From Trichopus zeylanicus subsp. travancoricus (lineage: Eukaryota > Streptophyta > Magnoliopsida > Dioscoreales > Dioscoreaceae), in assembly GCA_005019695.1 (NCBI GenBank), contig RXID01022421.1, positions 65,001 to 129,000 of the forward strand: DNA of 64,000 nt, in the 5' to 3' direction. Position 1 is the stretch's first letter, and each line of letters starts with the position of its first letter. The notes under the pieces are model-generated. The model ran no database searches. It was not told the origin of the DNA and saw nothing but the letters and a program-made list of their open reading frames with translations. A program made the position numbers and the translations under genes. Of this stretch, positions 12,799-29,217 are shown in pieces.

Positions 12799-15700
12799 CT
12801 ACTATAATTCTGCTACGACTACTACTTCTACTATTACCACTACTACTACTAATACTGCTATTGCTACTGCTGCTGCAACTACCACTACCACCACGACTAC
12901 TACTACTATTACTACTACTACAACTACTACTCCTATGGCTCGTGCTACTACTACTACAAATACTACTATTACTACTACTATAACTACTACTTCTCGTCAT
13001 ACGCCTACTCCTCCTCCTACTACTATTACTACTATAGCTACTACGACAACTACTACTTCTGTTAGGGCTACTACTGTTGCTGCTGCTACTACTACTACTA
13101 CGGTTGCTACTATTGCTACTACTACTACAACTACAACTACTGCTACTACTACTCTCCTACTACTGTTTTTACTACTACAATCCCTACTAATACTACTACT
13201 ATTACAACGCTTACTACTACTCCTACTGCTACTACAACAACCCCAACTATTATTATGGTTATAATACTACTATTATTACTACGATTACTACTGCTGCAAT
13301 TTTTACTACCCCCACCACTACTTCCACTACTATTGTAACTACCAATACTGATATCGCAACTACTACTACTACTACTACCACCACTAGTACTAATACTACG
13401 ACTATTACTACTAGTACTCTTGCTGCCACTGCTACTCCTAGTAACACTACTACTAGTTCTACAACAACTACTACTACAACACTGACTACTACTTCTGCTA
13501 CTACTACTAATATCACTATTACTACTACAACTTCTACTACTACTTCTACTACTTCTGCTATAGCTACTACTACTACAACCACTACTACTGCTATGACTAA
13601 TGCTACTTGTACTGCTACTACTACTACTACTTCTCCTAACACACCTACTACTATTGCTACTACTGCAGCTGCTGCTACTACTCCTAGTACTACTACTACT
13701 ACTACAACAACAACAACAACTACTACTACTCTTATAGGTACTACTACTACCACTACTACTAATGCTGCTACAACTACTGCAACTACTGTTACAATAACAA
13801 CTACTAGTACTATTACTACTACTACTACTACATCGACTACTACTCCTACTCCTACACCTACACCTAGTAGTATTGCTACTCCTACAACTACTGCTATTAC
13901 TACTACCACTGCTGCTGCTACTACTACTGCTACAATTATTACTACTATCACGGTCACTACTACTACTCCTACTAATACTACCACTACTACTACTACTACA
14001 GTTACTACTACTACTACTGCTACTGCTACGTGTGCTACTATTGCTACTACTACTACTACTATTATGACTACTACTACTACTATTATTGCTACTACTGCTA
14101 CAACAATTACTACTTCTTTTGCCCCAACTGCTACTACTAATAATACTGCTACTACTATTGCTACTAGCACTACAACAATAACTACTACTACTATAACTAC
14201 TACAGGTACTACTACTATTACTAGTACTACTACTAGTGCTACTACTACTACAACTACCATTACAACAACAACTACTCCTACTACAGTGACTACTACTACA
14301 GCAACAACAACAATGACAACTACTACTACTTCTATTACTACTACTACTGCGACGACTACGACTACTACTAATGCTGTTGCTGTTGCTACTGCAACTTATG
14401 CTACTATTACCACTCCTTATACTACTACTACTATGACTACTACTACTACTATTACTACTACTACTGCTACAATAATTACTACTTCTATTGCTGCTACTGC
14501 TATTACTACTATTACTAATACTAATATTGCTACTACTATTGCTACAACTTCTATAACTACTGCTACTACTGTTGCTACTAGTACTTTCGTTGCTACCTCT
14601 GCTACTGTTGCTACTACTACCACAACTACTAATGCTACTGCTTCTACCACTACTAGTGCTACTCCTTCCACTAATTCTGCTATTATATAAGTAATACTAC
14701 TACGACTTTTACAATTGTTATTCCTACCACGACTGCTACTACTACAGCTTCTACTACTACTGCTACTACTTCTGCTACTGCAACTGCTGCTATTACTACT
14801 ACTAGTACTACTACAACTATTGCTACTACTACTATTACTACTTCTACTACTACTACAATAGCTTCTCCTACTACTACTATTACTGTTCCTCCAACAACTA
14901 CTACTACCCCAACAACTCCTACTACTCCTACTACTTCTTCTACTACTACTACTACTACTACTGCCACTCCTCCCACTACTATTACCACTACTCCTCTAAC
15001 TACCACTACAGCTGCTACTGCTACTATTTGTATAACTACTGCTACTACTACTACTGCTGCTACTACAGCTACTACCTCTACTACTACTCCTACTACTACA
15101 GCCACTGCTATTGCTATTAATACTACCACTATTGCTACTACTACTCCTACTACTCCAAGTACAGTTGTTACAGCTACTACTCCCCCTACTAGAACTGCTA
15201 CTACTGCTACTACTGCTACTACTGCCACTGCTGCTAATTCTACCACTACTGCTGCTACTACTCCTACTACTCCGACTACTGTTGTTACAACTACTACTGC
15301 ACTACTACAACAACAACTACTGCTGCTACTGCTACTACTGCTACTATTGCTACTACTACTTCTTCTACTACTACTACTATCACTACAACTATGACTGCTA
15401 AAGCTACTACTACTACAGCTGCTACTACTACTGCTGCTACTGCTCCCGCTGCTACTTCTTCTATTACTACTACTGATACTACAACTTCAACTTCTAGTAC
15501 TACTACTATTACTACCACAACTGCTACAACTACTACTATTTCTTCTATTGCTACTGCTTACAACTACTACTATTGCTATTATTACTAGTACAATAACTAC
15601 AACTACTACTATTGCTACTATTACTTGTACTACTACTACGACTACTATTAATATCATAACAACAACTACTACTGCTCTTACTACCGCTCCTACTACTATT

Positions 15701-18700
15701 GCTGCTACTACTACTACTACTACAGCAACTACAACTGCTACATCTACTGCTTAGCTACAACTACTTGTGCTACTACTACTACTAGAGCTATGACTACTAC
15801 TGCAACTACTGTTGCTAAGGCTACTCCTACTACTACAATTGCAAACGCTACAACTACTGCTACAACCACTTCTTCTACTACTACTATTTCTACTACTACT
15901 GCTTCTACTACTACTACGACTACTACTTCTACTACTATTGCTACTATTACTCTTGCTCCTAGTACTACTACTACAGCAACTGCTTGTCCTACTACTACAA
16001 CTACTACTTCTACAACTGCTGCTACTATACTACTACTACTACTACTTCTCCTCCTACTACTACTGCTGTTATTACTACTGCTTCTGCTAGTGCTACTACT
16101 ATTTCTACCAATACTACTACTTACTATTGTTACTATTACTATGATTACAACTACAACTGCCACCACTACTGCTATTACTACGATTACTACTACTACTACT
16201 ACTACTACTACTGCTACTGTGAATACTACAACAACAACAACTACTATGGCTACTACTACTACTATTACTACAACTACTACAACTACTATTGCTACGACTA
16301 CTATAGCTATTATTACTGTAACTGCTACTATTGTTACATCTACTACTATTGCTACGACTGCTAATACTACTACTACAACTCCAGCTACTACTACCGCTAC
16401 CGCTACCACTACTGCTGCTGCTGCTACTACTACTACTACTACTACTACGACTACTACAACCACTACTTCTGCTACTGCAAGTCCTACTACAACTACTACT
16501 ACGTCTACCATTACTACTACTACTCGTACTGCCATGATAACTGCTATTGCTACGACTCCTACTCCTCCTACTACTGCTGCTACTAATCCTTCTAGTGCAA
16601 CTACAACTTCTACAACTCCTAAAACTACTCTAGCTCTAACTTATACACCTACTACTACTCCTACTGCTAGTACAACTATGCCAACTACTACTACGGCTAC
16701 CACTACTACTAATTTTGCTGCTGCTGCTACTACTACCACTACTACTGTTGCTACTCCTGCTACTCCTACAACTACTACTACTGCTACTACTATGACTTGT
16801 ACTACTCCTACTATTGTTGCTACTACTACTATTCTAATGACGACTACAAGTTGTACCACTACAACTACTACAACAACAACAACTAAAACTACTACTACTA
16901 CGACAACGACGATGACGACTACTACTACTACTACTACTACTACTACACCTATTGCTACAACTACTACTACTACTACTAATACTATAACAACAACAACTAC
17001 TGATACTGCTTCTACTGCTATTACAACAACAACTATTATTGCTACTACTACAACAACTACCACTAATACTACTATTTATTTTACTACTGCTATTGCTAGT
17101 CCTACTACTGCTGCTGCTACTCCTTCTACTACTACTACTATAATTTCTACTACTACCACCACTACTGCCATTACTATTGCCACTACTAATACTACTTTCT
17201 CAACGACTACTACTACTATATGAGTACTAGTAATACTACTACTATTATTACTACTTCTACTATTACTCTTGCTACTGCTGCTATTCCTGCTACCACTACT
17301 ACTATTGCTACTGCTACTACTGCTATTTCTACTACTACTGCTACTACTATAGCAACTGCTACCACTACTACATCTACTACTTTGCTACAACTACTTGTGC
17401 TACTACTACTACTAGAGCTACAACTACTACTAGGACTGCTGCTGCTAATGCTACTCCTACTACTACAATTGCAAATGCTACAACTACGGCAATTACAACT
17501 GCTGTTTTGCACTACTTCTGCTACTACTAATGCTGCTGCTACTACTACTACTACTGCGACCACTACAGCTACTACTACTGCTACTATTACTACTACTCCT
17601 CCTCCTACTACTACTACAGCTATTGCCAATCCTACTACTACTACTTCTTCTACAAGTACTGTTACTACTGCTGCTACTACAACTACTACTACTACTACAA
17701 CTACTGCTACTATTGCTACTCCTCCTTTTGCTACTACTACTCTTACTACTACCGCTACTACTAGTATTAAAACTATTTCTACCATTACTACTACTTACTA
17801 TAGCTACTATTACTACCATTACAACTACAACTGCTACCACTAAGGTTGTTGTTGCTAATACTACTACTACTACTACAACTACTATTGCTACTGCTACTAC
17901 TGCTACAATAACAGCTACAACTGCTACATCTACTATTACTGCCATAACTACTAATACTAATACTACAACTCCGGCTACTACTACAGCTGCTACAGCTATC
18001 GCTAATGCTACTCCTACAGCTACTATTGCTATAGCTACAACTACTGCTACTACAACTATTGCCATTACTACTGCTGCCACTACCGTTGCTGCTACAACTA
18101 CTACTACTACTACTAGTACCACCACTACTTCTGCTACTGCTAGTCCTACTACTACAACTACTACTTCTACCATTACTACTACTACCACTCGTACTGCCAT
18201 AACAACTTCTACTGCTATGACTCCAACTCTTACTACTATTGCCGCAACTATTCCTTCTAGTTCAACTACTACTACTACAACTCTTACAACTACTCTAGCT
18301 CCAACTTCTACACCTACTAAACTCCTACTGCTACTATAACTACCCCAACTACTACTACGGCTACTACTACTACTACTTTTGATCTTGATGCTATTGCTGC
18401 TACTACTACTACTACAACAACAACAAATACTACTGCTACTATTATTGATACTACTACTACACTACTACTAATACTGCTACTGCAACTACTCCTACTCCTG
18501 CTACTACCATGACTTGTACTACTGCTACTATTGCTACTACTACTACTATACTACTACTACTTGTAGTACTACTACGACAACTACTACTACTACTTCTACT
18601 ACTACTACGACGATGACGACTACTACTACTACGACTGATACTGCTTCTACTACTACTACAATAACAACTACTACTGCAACTACTCCAACTGCTACAACTA

Positions 18701-21700
18701 ATACTATCATTAATTTTACTTCTGCTATTGCTACTCCTACTACTACAATTTCTAGTACCATCACCACTACAGCTACTACTACTGCCAATCCCAATAGTAC
18801 CTTCTCAACTACTACCACTAGTACTACTAATATTACTACTACTATTACTACTACTACTAATACCCTTGCTACTATTGCTACTCCCGATACAACTACTACA
18901 ACAATAACTACTTCGACAACTACTAACACTATAACAATTACTACTGCTTCTGCTACTACGACTAATATCACTACTACTACTACAGCTCCTACTACTACTA
19001 TTACTACTACTGCTACTACTACTACTACTCCTACAACTACAGCTGCTACTACCACAGCTTCTACTACTACTTCTACTAGTACTACTACAACTAGCACTAC
19101 TGGTAATACTACTACTACACTACTAATTCTACTACAGATACTACTACTACCAGTACTACTACTACTCTTGCTGCTGCTGCTACTACTACTACTACTACTA
19201 CTATTACAACAACAACTACTCCTACTCTTGCTGCTACCACTACTTTTGCTACTACTACTACTTCTACTACTACCAACACTAAAACTATAAATTGCACAAC
19301 TGCTACAACTGCTACAATTGCTACTGCTGGTATAATGACTACTACATGTACTACAACTATGATTACTACTTATGCTGCCACTACTACAACTACTACTTCA
19401 ACTCCAACTACTACAACTACTGTTGCTATGGCTACTACTCTACTTCACCAACCACTACTACTGCTGCTACTAGAACTGCTACTAGTACTATTTCTACTAC
19501 TGCTGCTGCTGCTACTCCAAATACTGCTACTACTACTACTACTGAAACTATTGCAACTACTACTTTTACTACTACTACTAATAGAGCTACTGCTATTACT
19601 GCTACTACTTCTATAACTACTGCCGCTAATGCTGTTGCTATGACTACTGCTGCTGCTACAGCCGCTACAACTACAACTTCTATTGCTGCTACTACTACTA
19701 CTACTGCTAGTACTACAACAACAACTACTACTACTACTACTTCGACTACTACTGCCACTGCTACTACAACTACTACTAGTACTATTAATATTATAATAAC
19801 AACAACTACTACTACTACTACTACTAATACTGTTGCTACTGCTGCTACTGCGGCTATTGCTACTACTACTACTACTGCTATGACTACTACAACAAAAGCT
19901 ACTACTACAACTACTAATGCTACTAGTAGTAGTAGTAGTATTAGAAGTGCTACCAATTCTACTAGTAGGACTACTACTACTCGTACTACTACTACTGCTA
20001 CTACGGCAGCTACTTCTCCTACTAGGACTGCTTCTTCTATTACTACAACTACTGCTTCTACTTGTACTTCTGCTACCGCTACTACAACTACTACCACAAT
20101 TACTATTCTACTATTATTGTTGCTGCTGCAGCTACTACAACAGCTACTACTACTCCTACTACAACAACTACTGCTCCTACTATACCTATTACAAGTACTT
20201 CAAATACTTCTTCGACTTCTACTACTGCTGCTAGTGCTACTGCTACAACGGCTACTACTCCTACCACTGCTAACACTATAACTACTGCTACTACTGCTAC
20301 TATCGCTACTACTTCTACTACTATTACTTCTACCAGTGTATGAACTACTACCACTTCTCCCACTACTACTACTTGTTATACTACTACTGCTCCTATTGCA
20401 ACTTGTAGTACTTCTATTGCTACTACTACTTCTAGTACTGCTACTGCTAGTGCAACAGCTACTACTACTACTAGAACAACTACTACAATGGCTACTAGTA
20501 CTACAGGTGCTACTACTGCTCCTACTACTGCCACTGTTCCTGCTACTACTTCTACTACTATTAATACTAGTACTACTACTACTACTACTACTACAATTGT
20601 TATTACTGTTATGATTGCTACAACTACTACTACTGCTATTACGGCTACTACAGCTACTACTACTCCTCCAACTACATTATAACCGCTACAACAACTATTA
20701 GTACTGCTACTACTACTACTTCTGCTACTACTGCTACTACTACGACTAGTACTACTACTACTACGACTACCTCTACTTCTACTACTACTACTACTTCTGC
20801 TACTATGTTACAGCTGCTACAACAACTATTACTACTATTACTACTGTTACTACTGCTACTACAAGTACTACTGCTACTACTGCTGCTACTGCTCTACTGA
20901 CTACTACTACTACTACTCCCACTACCTCTACTTCTACTACTACTACTACTTCTGCTACTATTTCTACAACTACTACTACTACTATTGCAACTACTACTGC
21001 CACTACTTCGCATGCCACTACTACTACTATTACTACAATTGCTACTATTACTTTGCTTTGCAACAACTACTACTATTACTACGACTACTACTATTACTAC
21101 TACTACTACTACTTCTTCTACTACTACGACTACAACTACTTCTGCCACTACTACTACAACTACTGCTACTGCTACTACTACTACTACTACTACTTTTGCT
21201 ACTACTCCTACTACTACCAATACTACTACTGCTACAACTACCAAAACAGCTACTGTTACGACTACTACTCCCACTACTATGATTCCTGCAACTACTCCTC
21301 CTACTACTACTGCCACTATGATAGCTACTTCTACTATTTCCACTACTACTACTTCTCCGGCCTCTACTACTACTTCTACCACTTCTACTACTTGTACTGC
21401 TGCTACTCCGCTTACTACTACAACCACTACTGCTACCATTGATACTCCCAGTACTACTACTACTATTACTACTTCAACTACTACTACTGTTGTTGCTACT
21501 CCTACTACTACTAGTATTGCCCCTACTATTACTTCTACTGCTACTACTACTGCTGCTGCTCCTACTATTACGTCTACCACTACTACTGCTACTACTACTA
21601 CTACTAGCACTATTGCTACTACTACTACCACAACTATTGCTACTACTACTACTTCTCCTACTACTACTCTTACTGCTACTACTATTGCTATTGCTGCTGC

Positions 21701-22529
21701 TACTACTGCTACTTCTCGTACTTCTTCTACAACTACTACTAATTTTGATACTACTACTACTACTACTATGACCCCAACTACTACTGCTGCTACTACAACA
21801 ACTACATATATTATTGCAACTACTACTACTGCTTCTACTATTACAACTTCAACTATAACTACTGCTACCACTGCTACTGCAGCTCAAACTACTTCAACTA
21901 CTTCTACTGCCACTACTACTACTATTGTAATTCCTGCGGCAGCTGCTGCTATTACTACTACTGCTACTTCTCTTATTCCTACGACTACTGCTACTAATAC
22001 TGCTACTACTACTTCCGCTACGACTTCAACTACCACCACTACTACTACAACTACTACTACTGCTACTACTACAACAACTACAACTAGTGCTCCTACTGCT
22101 CTGCTACTATTGCTACTACAACTACTACTACTGCTACTCCTCCAACTACACCTTTCGCTACTACCACTACTACTACTATTGCTACTTCAATAAATGTCGC
22201 AACTACTAGCCCAACTACTACTAGAACTCCTATTACTCTAGCTATTGCTGCTGCTACAACTACTACTTCTGCTACTCCTTCAACTACCTCTACTACAACT
22301 ATTACTATTACTGTTACTGCTACTATTACTGCAACAACAACAACAACAACAACTACTACTACTACTATTATTTTCACCAATGGTACTCCTACTACTATTG
22401 CTACTACGACTACTTGGACTACTACTACAACAATTGCTACTCTTTCTACTATTTCTACTGCTACTACTACTACAGCTACTTCAACTACTACTACTACTGC
22501 TGCTATAGCTACTACTGTGATTGCTGCTG

Positions 22530-22610
<81 letters not shown>

Positions 22611-24799
22611 TTACTACAACTACAGTTGCTTCAACTACAACTATTGCTACTATGACTACTACTACTACTACTAATACTGCTCCAACTACTATTGTTGCTG
22701 CTACTACTACTGTTGCTACTACTTCCACTCCAAGTTTTGCTGCTCCTACTAATACTACTATTGCTACCACTACTACTAGTACAACAACTACTAGTACTAC
22801 TACTATGACTACTACTACTGCTGCTACCCCTACTACTGGTACAACAACTACTACTACTACAACTTTAACTACTACTGCTACTGCTACTACTACTACTTCT
22901 CCTACTACTATAACTACTACAACAACTACTACTACTACTACTACAACTACAACTGCTACTGCAACTACTACTGCTACAACTGCTAGTTCTCCAACTACTA
23001 CTAGTACTACTCATACTGCTATTGCTACTATTATTACTTCTCCTACAACTACTACTTTGGCTACTACAAATGCTACAACTACTACTTCCACGACTACTAC
23101 TGCTACTGCTACTACTACTACTTCTCCTCCTACAGCTAATACTACTGCTAATGCTACTATTGCTGCTGCTACTACTACTTCTACTCCCACTGCTACTTCT
23201 ACTAATACTACTACTACTACAGCTACTATTACTACTGCAACTGCTACAACTACTACTCCTCGATTTACAACTACTTTCCCTACTACTACTGCTACTACTA
23301 CAACTGCTACTGGTACTACTACTACTACTTTTACTACTACTACTTCTATTATTACTACTACAACTTTTACTACAACTATTGCAACTAGCACAACTTCTAT
23401 TACTACTGCTACGACTACTACTACTACTTCTACTACTACAAATGCTACAACTACTACTTCTATGACTAATACTGCTATTACTATGAATACTACTTCCCCT
23501 ACTACTACTACTGCTACTACTACTGCTACTACTTCTGCTACTACTACTAATTCTACTACTTCTGCTACTACTATTACTGCTACATCTACTATAGCTACTA
23601 CTACTGCTACCCATACTACTAGTACTCCTCGAACTATAACTACTTTTGCTACTACTATTGCTACTACTACTACTGCTACTAGTAGTACTACAACTACTTT
23701 TACTATTACTACTTCTAATACTACTATTACTACGTTTACTACTACTATTGCAACTACCACTACTACAACTACTGCTACTACTTCAACAATTGCTACTATA
23801 GGTACTATGACTATTCCTGCTACTACTGCCACTATTGCTACTAATATAATTACTACTACTTCTACTACTACTGCTACAATAACCACTGCTACTACTGCCC
23901 CTTAAGGTATTATTTTTGCTACTACTACTTCTACTGCTACAAATGCTACAACTACTACTTCTATGACTACTATTGCTATTGCTACTACTACTTCTTCTAC
24001 TACTGCATATGCTACAACTACTACTTCTATTGACTACTACAGCTATTGCTACTATGACTAGTTCCCCTACTACTACTACTGCTACTACAACTGCTACTTC
24101 TGCTGTTGCTACTACTAATTCTACTACTACTGCTACTACTACTACTTGTACTATAGCTACTACTGCAACTATAACTACTTTTGCTACTACTATTGCTACT
24201 AGTACTACTACTACTACTTTTACTATTACTACTTCTATTACTACTACTACTACTTTTACTACTACAATTGCAACTACCACTACCACAATTACTGCTACTG
24301 TTGCAACAACCGCTACTATTGGTCCTACGATTATTATTGCTACTATTGCCACTGCTGCTACTAATACTACTAGTACTACTACTACTACTACTGCTACTGC
24401 TACTACAATAACCACTAGTACTACTTCCCCTAAAGCTACTACTACTACTATGCCTATTACTACTACTACTACAGCTACTATTGCTCCTACTCCTAATTCT
24501 ACTACTAGTACAACTACTTATACTACTTACCCGACGACTACTACTACTACAAATACTAAAACTACTACTACAACCACTGCTACTAGTACTACTAATACTA
24601 TTACTATTACTAGTAGTAGCAGCTACTTCTCCTCCTATTAGTATAACCACTGCTACTACTACTGCTACTACTGTGACTACTCTACTTCTCCAACTACAAC
24701 TACTATTGCTACTGTTACTACTACAACTACTATTGCAACTACTACTACTACAACTGCTACTACTACAACGATTACTCCGACTACAACTACGACTGAAAC
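12789..24799 (+). repeat. Degenerate (ACT)n satellite block, ACT on plus strand
   Basis: This has the same satellite character as the first block but inverted: ACT with variants GCT, ATT, ACA, CCT, ACG and ACC. Open frames on the plus strand would read as Thr-rich or Leu-rich polymers, and those on the minus strand as Val-rich ones. No gene is supported. The block includes one long perfect ACT run (22531-22611) and ends at a stretch of N. Confidence 0.95.
22531..22611 (+). repeat. Perfect (TAC)n microsatellite run, about 27 units
   Basis: About 81 bases of uninterrupted ACT units form the longest perfect run I see in the window. It indicates recent slippage or homogenisation in an array that is otherwise interrupted every few units. 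Confidence 0.9.
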
Positions 24800-25609
24800 N
24801 NNNNNNNNNNNNNNNNNNNNNNNNNNNNNNNNNNNNNNNNNNNNNNNNNNNNNNNNNNNNNNNNNNNNNNNNNNNNNNNNNNNNNNNNNNNNNNNNNNNN
24901 NNNNNNNNNNNNNNNNNNNNNNNNNNNNNNNNNNNNNNNNNNNNNNNNNNNNNNNNNNNNNNNNNNNNNNNNNNNNNNNNNNNNNNNNNNNNNNNNNNNN
25001 NNNNNNNNNNNNNNNNNNNNNNNNNNNNNNNNNNNNNNNNNNNNNNNNNNNNNNNNNNNNNNNNNNNNNNNNNNNNNNNNNNNNNNNNNNNNNNNNNNNN
25101 NNNNNNNNNNNNNNNNNNNNNNNNNNNNNNNNNNNNNNNNNNNNNNNNNNNNNNNNNNNNNNNNNNNNNNNNNNNNNNNNNNNNNNNNNNNNNNNNNNNN
25201 NNNNNNNNNNNNNNNNNNNNNNNNNNNNNNNNNNNNNNNNNNNNNNNNNNNNNNNNNNNNNNNNNNNNNNNNNNNNNNNNNNNNNNNNNNNNNNNNNNNN
25301 NNNNNNNNNNNNNNNNNNNNNNNNNNNNNNNNNNNNNNNNNNNNNNNNNNNNNNNNNNNNNNNNNNNNNNNNNNNNNNNNNNNNNNNNNNNNNNNNNNNN
25401 NNNNNNNNNNNNNNNNNNNNNNNNNNNNNNNNNNNNNNNNNNNNNNNNNNNNNNNNNNNNNNNNNNNNNNNNNNNNNNNNNNNNNNNNNNNNNNNNNNNN
25501 NNNNNNNNNNNNNNNNNNNNNNNNNNNNNNNNNNNNNNNNNNNNNNNNNNNNNNNNNNNNNNNNNNNNNNNNNNNNNNNNNNNNNNNNNNNNNNNNNNNN
25601 NNNNNNNNN
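24800..25609. other. Assembly gap (810 N)
   Basis: Unresolved bases. ACT-type satellite flanks both sides, so the gap most likely hides more of the same array. Its true length is unknown. Confidence 0.99.
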
Positions 25610-27750
25610 ACTATTGCTATTAATACAATTGCTACTATTACCACTATTACTACGAATACTACTACTCTACTACTTCTACTCCTACTACTATTAATAATAG
25701 AAATACAACTATAACTACATCTACGACTATTGCTGCCACTACTGCTACTACTACTACTCCTACAACTGCTACTATTCCTATTACTACTACTACCACCACC
25801 ATTACTACTACTATGACTACTACTACGACTACTACTATTCCTACTCCTACTACTACAACTTCTACTACTACTCCTACAACAACTACTCCTACTACTATTG
25901 GTACAACTGCTACTACTACTACTAATATTATTACTATCTCTACTACTACTCCAACTCGTACTACTGTTGTTACTACAACTACTAATACAAGTACTTCTGC
26001 TTGTACTACTAGCTCTACTACTACTACTAATAATACTATTACAACAAAACAACTACTACTACTAATACAACTACAACTATTACTATTACTGCTACTGCTA
26101 CTACAACCACTACAACTATAACTACTATAAGAACTACTACACCTACTTGTACTATCACTACAACTTCTGCTATTGCTACTACTACTATAACTCTTTCTGC
26201 TACAGCTACTACTACTACTAGTCCTCCTATTACAACTCCTACTAATACTACTACTAATACAACAACAATAACTACTGCTTCTACTATTAGTACTTCTACT
26301 ACTAGTACAACTGCAGCTCCTACTACACCTTCTACTACTTCTTCTACTACTACTACTACAACAACTAATACTACTACAATAACTATTCCTTCCCACTTCT
26401 ACTACAAGTACTTGTACTCCTTCTCCTCCTACTACTGCTGGTGCTGCTATTACTCCTACTAATACTGCCGCTTCTTCTACTACTACTACTACTAACACTA
26501 CTACTACTACTACTTCTACAGCTACTGCTAGTTCTATTGCTACTACAACTACTACCATAACTACTACTTATTGTACTACTACTACTACTTCTACAGTTGT
26601 TACTATAACTACTACTAGTACTATTGCTACTACAACTACTACCATAACTACTACTTCTTCTTCTACTACTACTATTGCTACTATTGCTATTAATACAATT
26701 GCTACTACTACCACTATTACTACAAATACTACTACTCTACTACTTCAACTCCTACTACTACTACTAATAGAAATACAACTATAACTACATCTACGACTAC
26801 TGCTATTGCTACTACTCCTACAACTGCTACTATTCCTATTACTATTACTCTACTACTACAATTACCACTACTATGACTACTACTACAACTACTACTATTC
26901 CTACTCCTACTCCTACTACAACTTCTACTACTACACCTACAATAGCTACTCCTACTACTATTGATACAACTGCTACTACTACTACTAATATTATTACTAT
27001 CTCTACTACTACTCCAACTCGTACTACTGTTGTTACTACAACTACTAATACAACTACTTCTACGTGTACTACTAGCTCCACTACTACTAATACTACGATT
27101 ACAACAACAACAACTACTACTACTACTAATATAACTACAACTGTTTCTCCTGTTGCTACTGCTACTACGACCACTACAACTATAACTACAATAAAAACTA
27201 CTACACCTACTTGTACTGTTACTTCAACTTCTGCTATTGCTACTACTACTATAACTCTTTCTGCTACTGCTACTGCTACTACTAGTCCTCCTATTACAAC
27301 CCCGACTAAAACTACTACTAATACAACAACAACAACTGTTGCTGCTACTATTAGTACTTCTACTACTAGTACAACTGTAGCTCCTACTACACTTGCTACT
27401 ACTTTTTCTACTACTACTATAACAACAACTAATACTACTACCATAACTATTCCTGCTCCAACTCCTACTTCTACAACTTCTACTCCAACCACTACTACTA
27501 CTGCTACCACTCCTACTCCAACCCCAACTCCACTTACAACTACTACTCCTACTACCATTACTCCAACAATTACTACTCCAACTACGACTACTACTACTAC
27601 TACTATTACTACTTCTGCTACTAGTACTACTACTATTACTACTACTAGTGTTCCAACTGCTATTGCTACTTCTACTACTACTACTACTACAACTACTACT
27701 AATTATAATACACTAATTGGAACTGCTAGTACTACTATTATTGCTACTAC
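25610..27750 (+). repeat. Higher-order tandem repeat, two units of about 1.065 kb
   Basis: The motif ATTGCTATTAATACAATTGC at 25613 recurs at 26683. TAATATTATTACTATCTC at 25923 recurs at 26986. Between these anchors the order of rare variants is the same, giving an offset of 1063-1070 bp. The first unit abuts the N gap, so further units may be hidden there. The downstream end of the second unit is approximate. Confidence 0.8.
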
Positions 27751-28730
27751 TACAATTCTAGCTATTACTACTCTCCTACAACTACTACCACTACTTCTGC
27801 TGCTTCAATTCCTACTACCACTGCCGCTGACACTACTGCTACTACTACTACGACGATGACTTCTACTAAGATGATTGCTACTACTACTGCTACTACTGCT
27901 ACACTATTTTGCAACTACAACTAGTACAACTACTACTATAACTACTACTATTGCTACTACTGCTCCAACTAAAACTATAACTACTACCACTACAGCAACA
28001 ATGACTACTACTGCTGCTACTCCAACTGCTACTATGACTACTACTACAACTACTCGAACTACTACTACTACTACTACTCCTACACCTTTTACAGAGACTA
28101 CTAGCACAACTACAATAACAACAACAACTACTACTACTAGTTTTACTCCAACTCCAATTATTACAATTACTACCACCAATACTACCACTACTTTTGCCAG
28201 AACTACTATTACTACTACTCCTATTACTACAACAACTATTACTACTACTACTACTACAACAACAACTACTACTACAATTACTACTACTACTTTTGATACT
28301 GCTACTACTACTACTACCACTAGTACTACTATTACTACAACACCTACTACTACTACTACTACTACTCCTACTACAATAACAAATACTACTACTATTACTA
28401 CTACTACTACTAATAATAATGCCACCACCACCACTACTACTACTACTTTAGCTACCACTACTAGTGCTAGAACTACTAGTACTACTACTACAACAACAAC
28501 AACTATAACTACTAATACGACTACCACACCAAGTACTACTACTACTCCTACTCCAACTCCAATTGCTAAAATTACTACTACAACTACAACTCGCACTCCT
28601 CCTATCCCTATGACTCCTACTCCTAATACTACTAATACTACCACTACTACTACTACTACCACCACCACCACCACTACTAGTACTACTACTACTACCACCA
28701 TTACTACTAATACTACTACAGTTACTGCAG

Positions 28731-28763
<33 letters not shown>

Positions 28764-28924
28764 TTACTCGTACTCCTACTCCTATGCCTACTACTGCTAC
28801 TACTGCTACTACTAGTACTACTACTACTACTATTACTACTATTGCTACTTGAACTACAGCAACTACTACTACAACTACTACTACTTCTATGACTACTCTT
28901 ACTCCTACTACTACCACTACTACT

Positions 28925-28974
28925 ACAACTAACAATAGTTCTACCACTGCATCCGATGCTACAACCATTACTAT

Positions 28975-29007
<33 letters not shown>

Positions 29008-29116
29008 CACCACTACTACTACAACTAATAATAGTTCTACCACTACATCTGATGCTACAACCATTACTACTACTACTACTACCACCACCACCACCACTAC
29101 TCCTCCGACTACTACT
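28925..29116 (+). repeat. 96-bp tandem duplication in ACT satellite
   Basis: An ACAACTAACAATAGTTCTAC-like segment followed by GATGCTACAACCATTA starts at 28925 and again at 29021. Each is followed by ACT then ACC runs. A further diverged copy starts near 55026 in a separate ACT-type block, about 26 kb away. Confidence 0.8.
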
Positions 29117-29180
29117 TCTATAGCTACTACTAGTACTATGATAACTACTACTTCTACTACTACTATGACAACTACTACAC

Positions 29181-29217
<37 letters not shown>

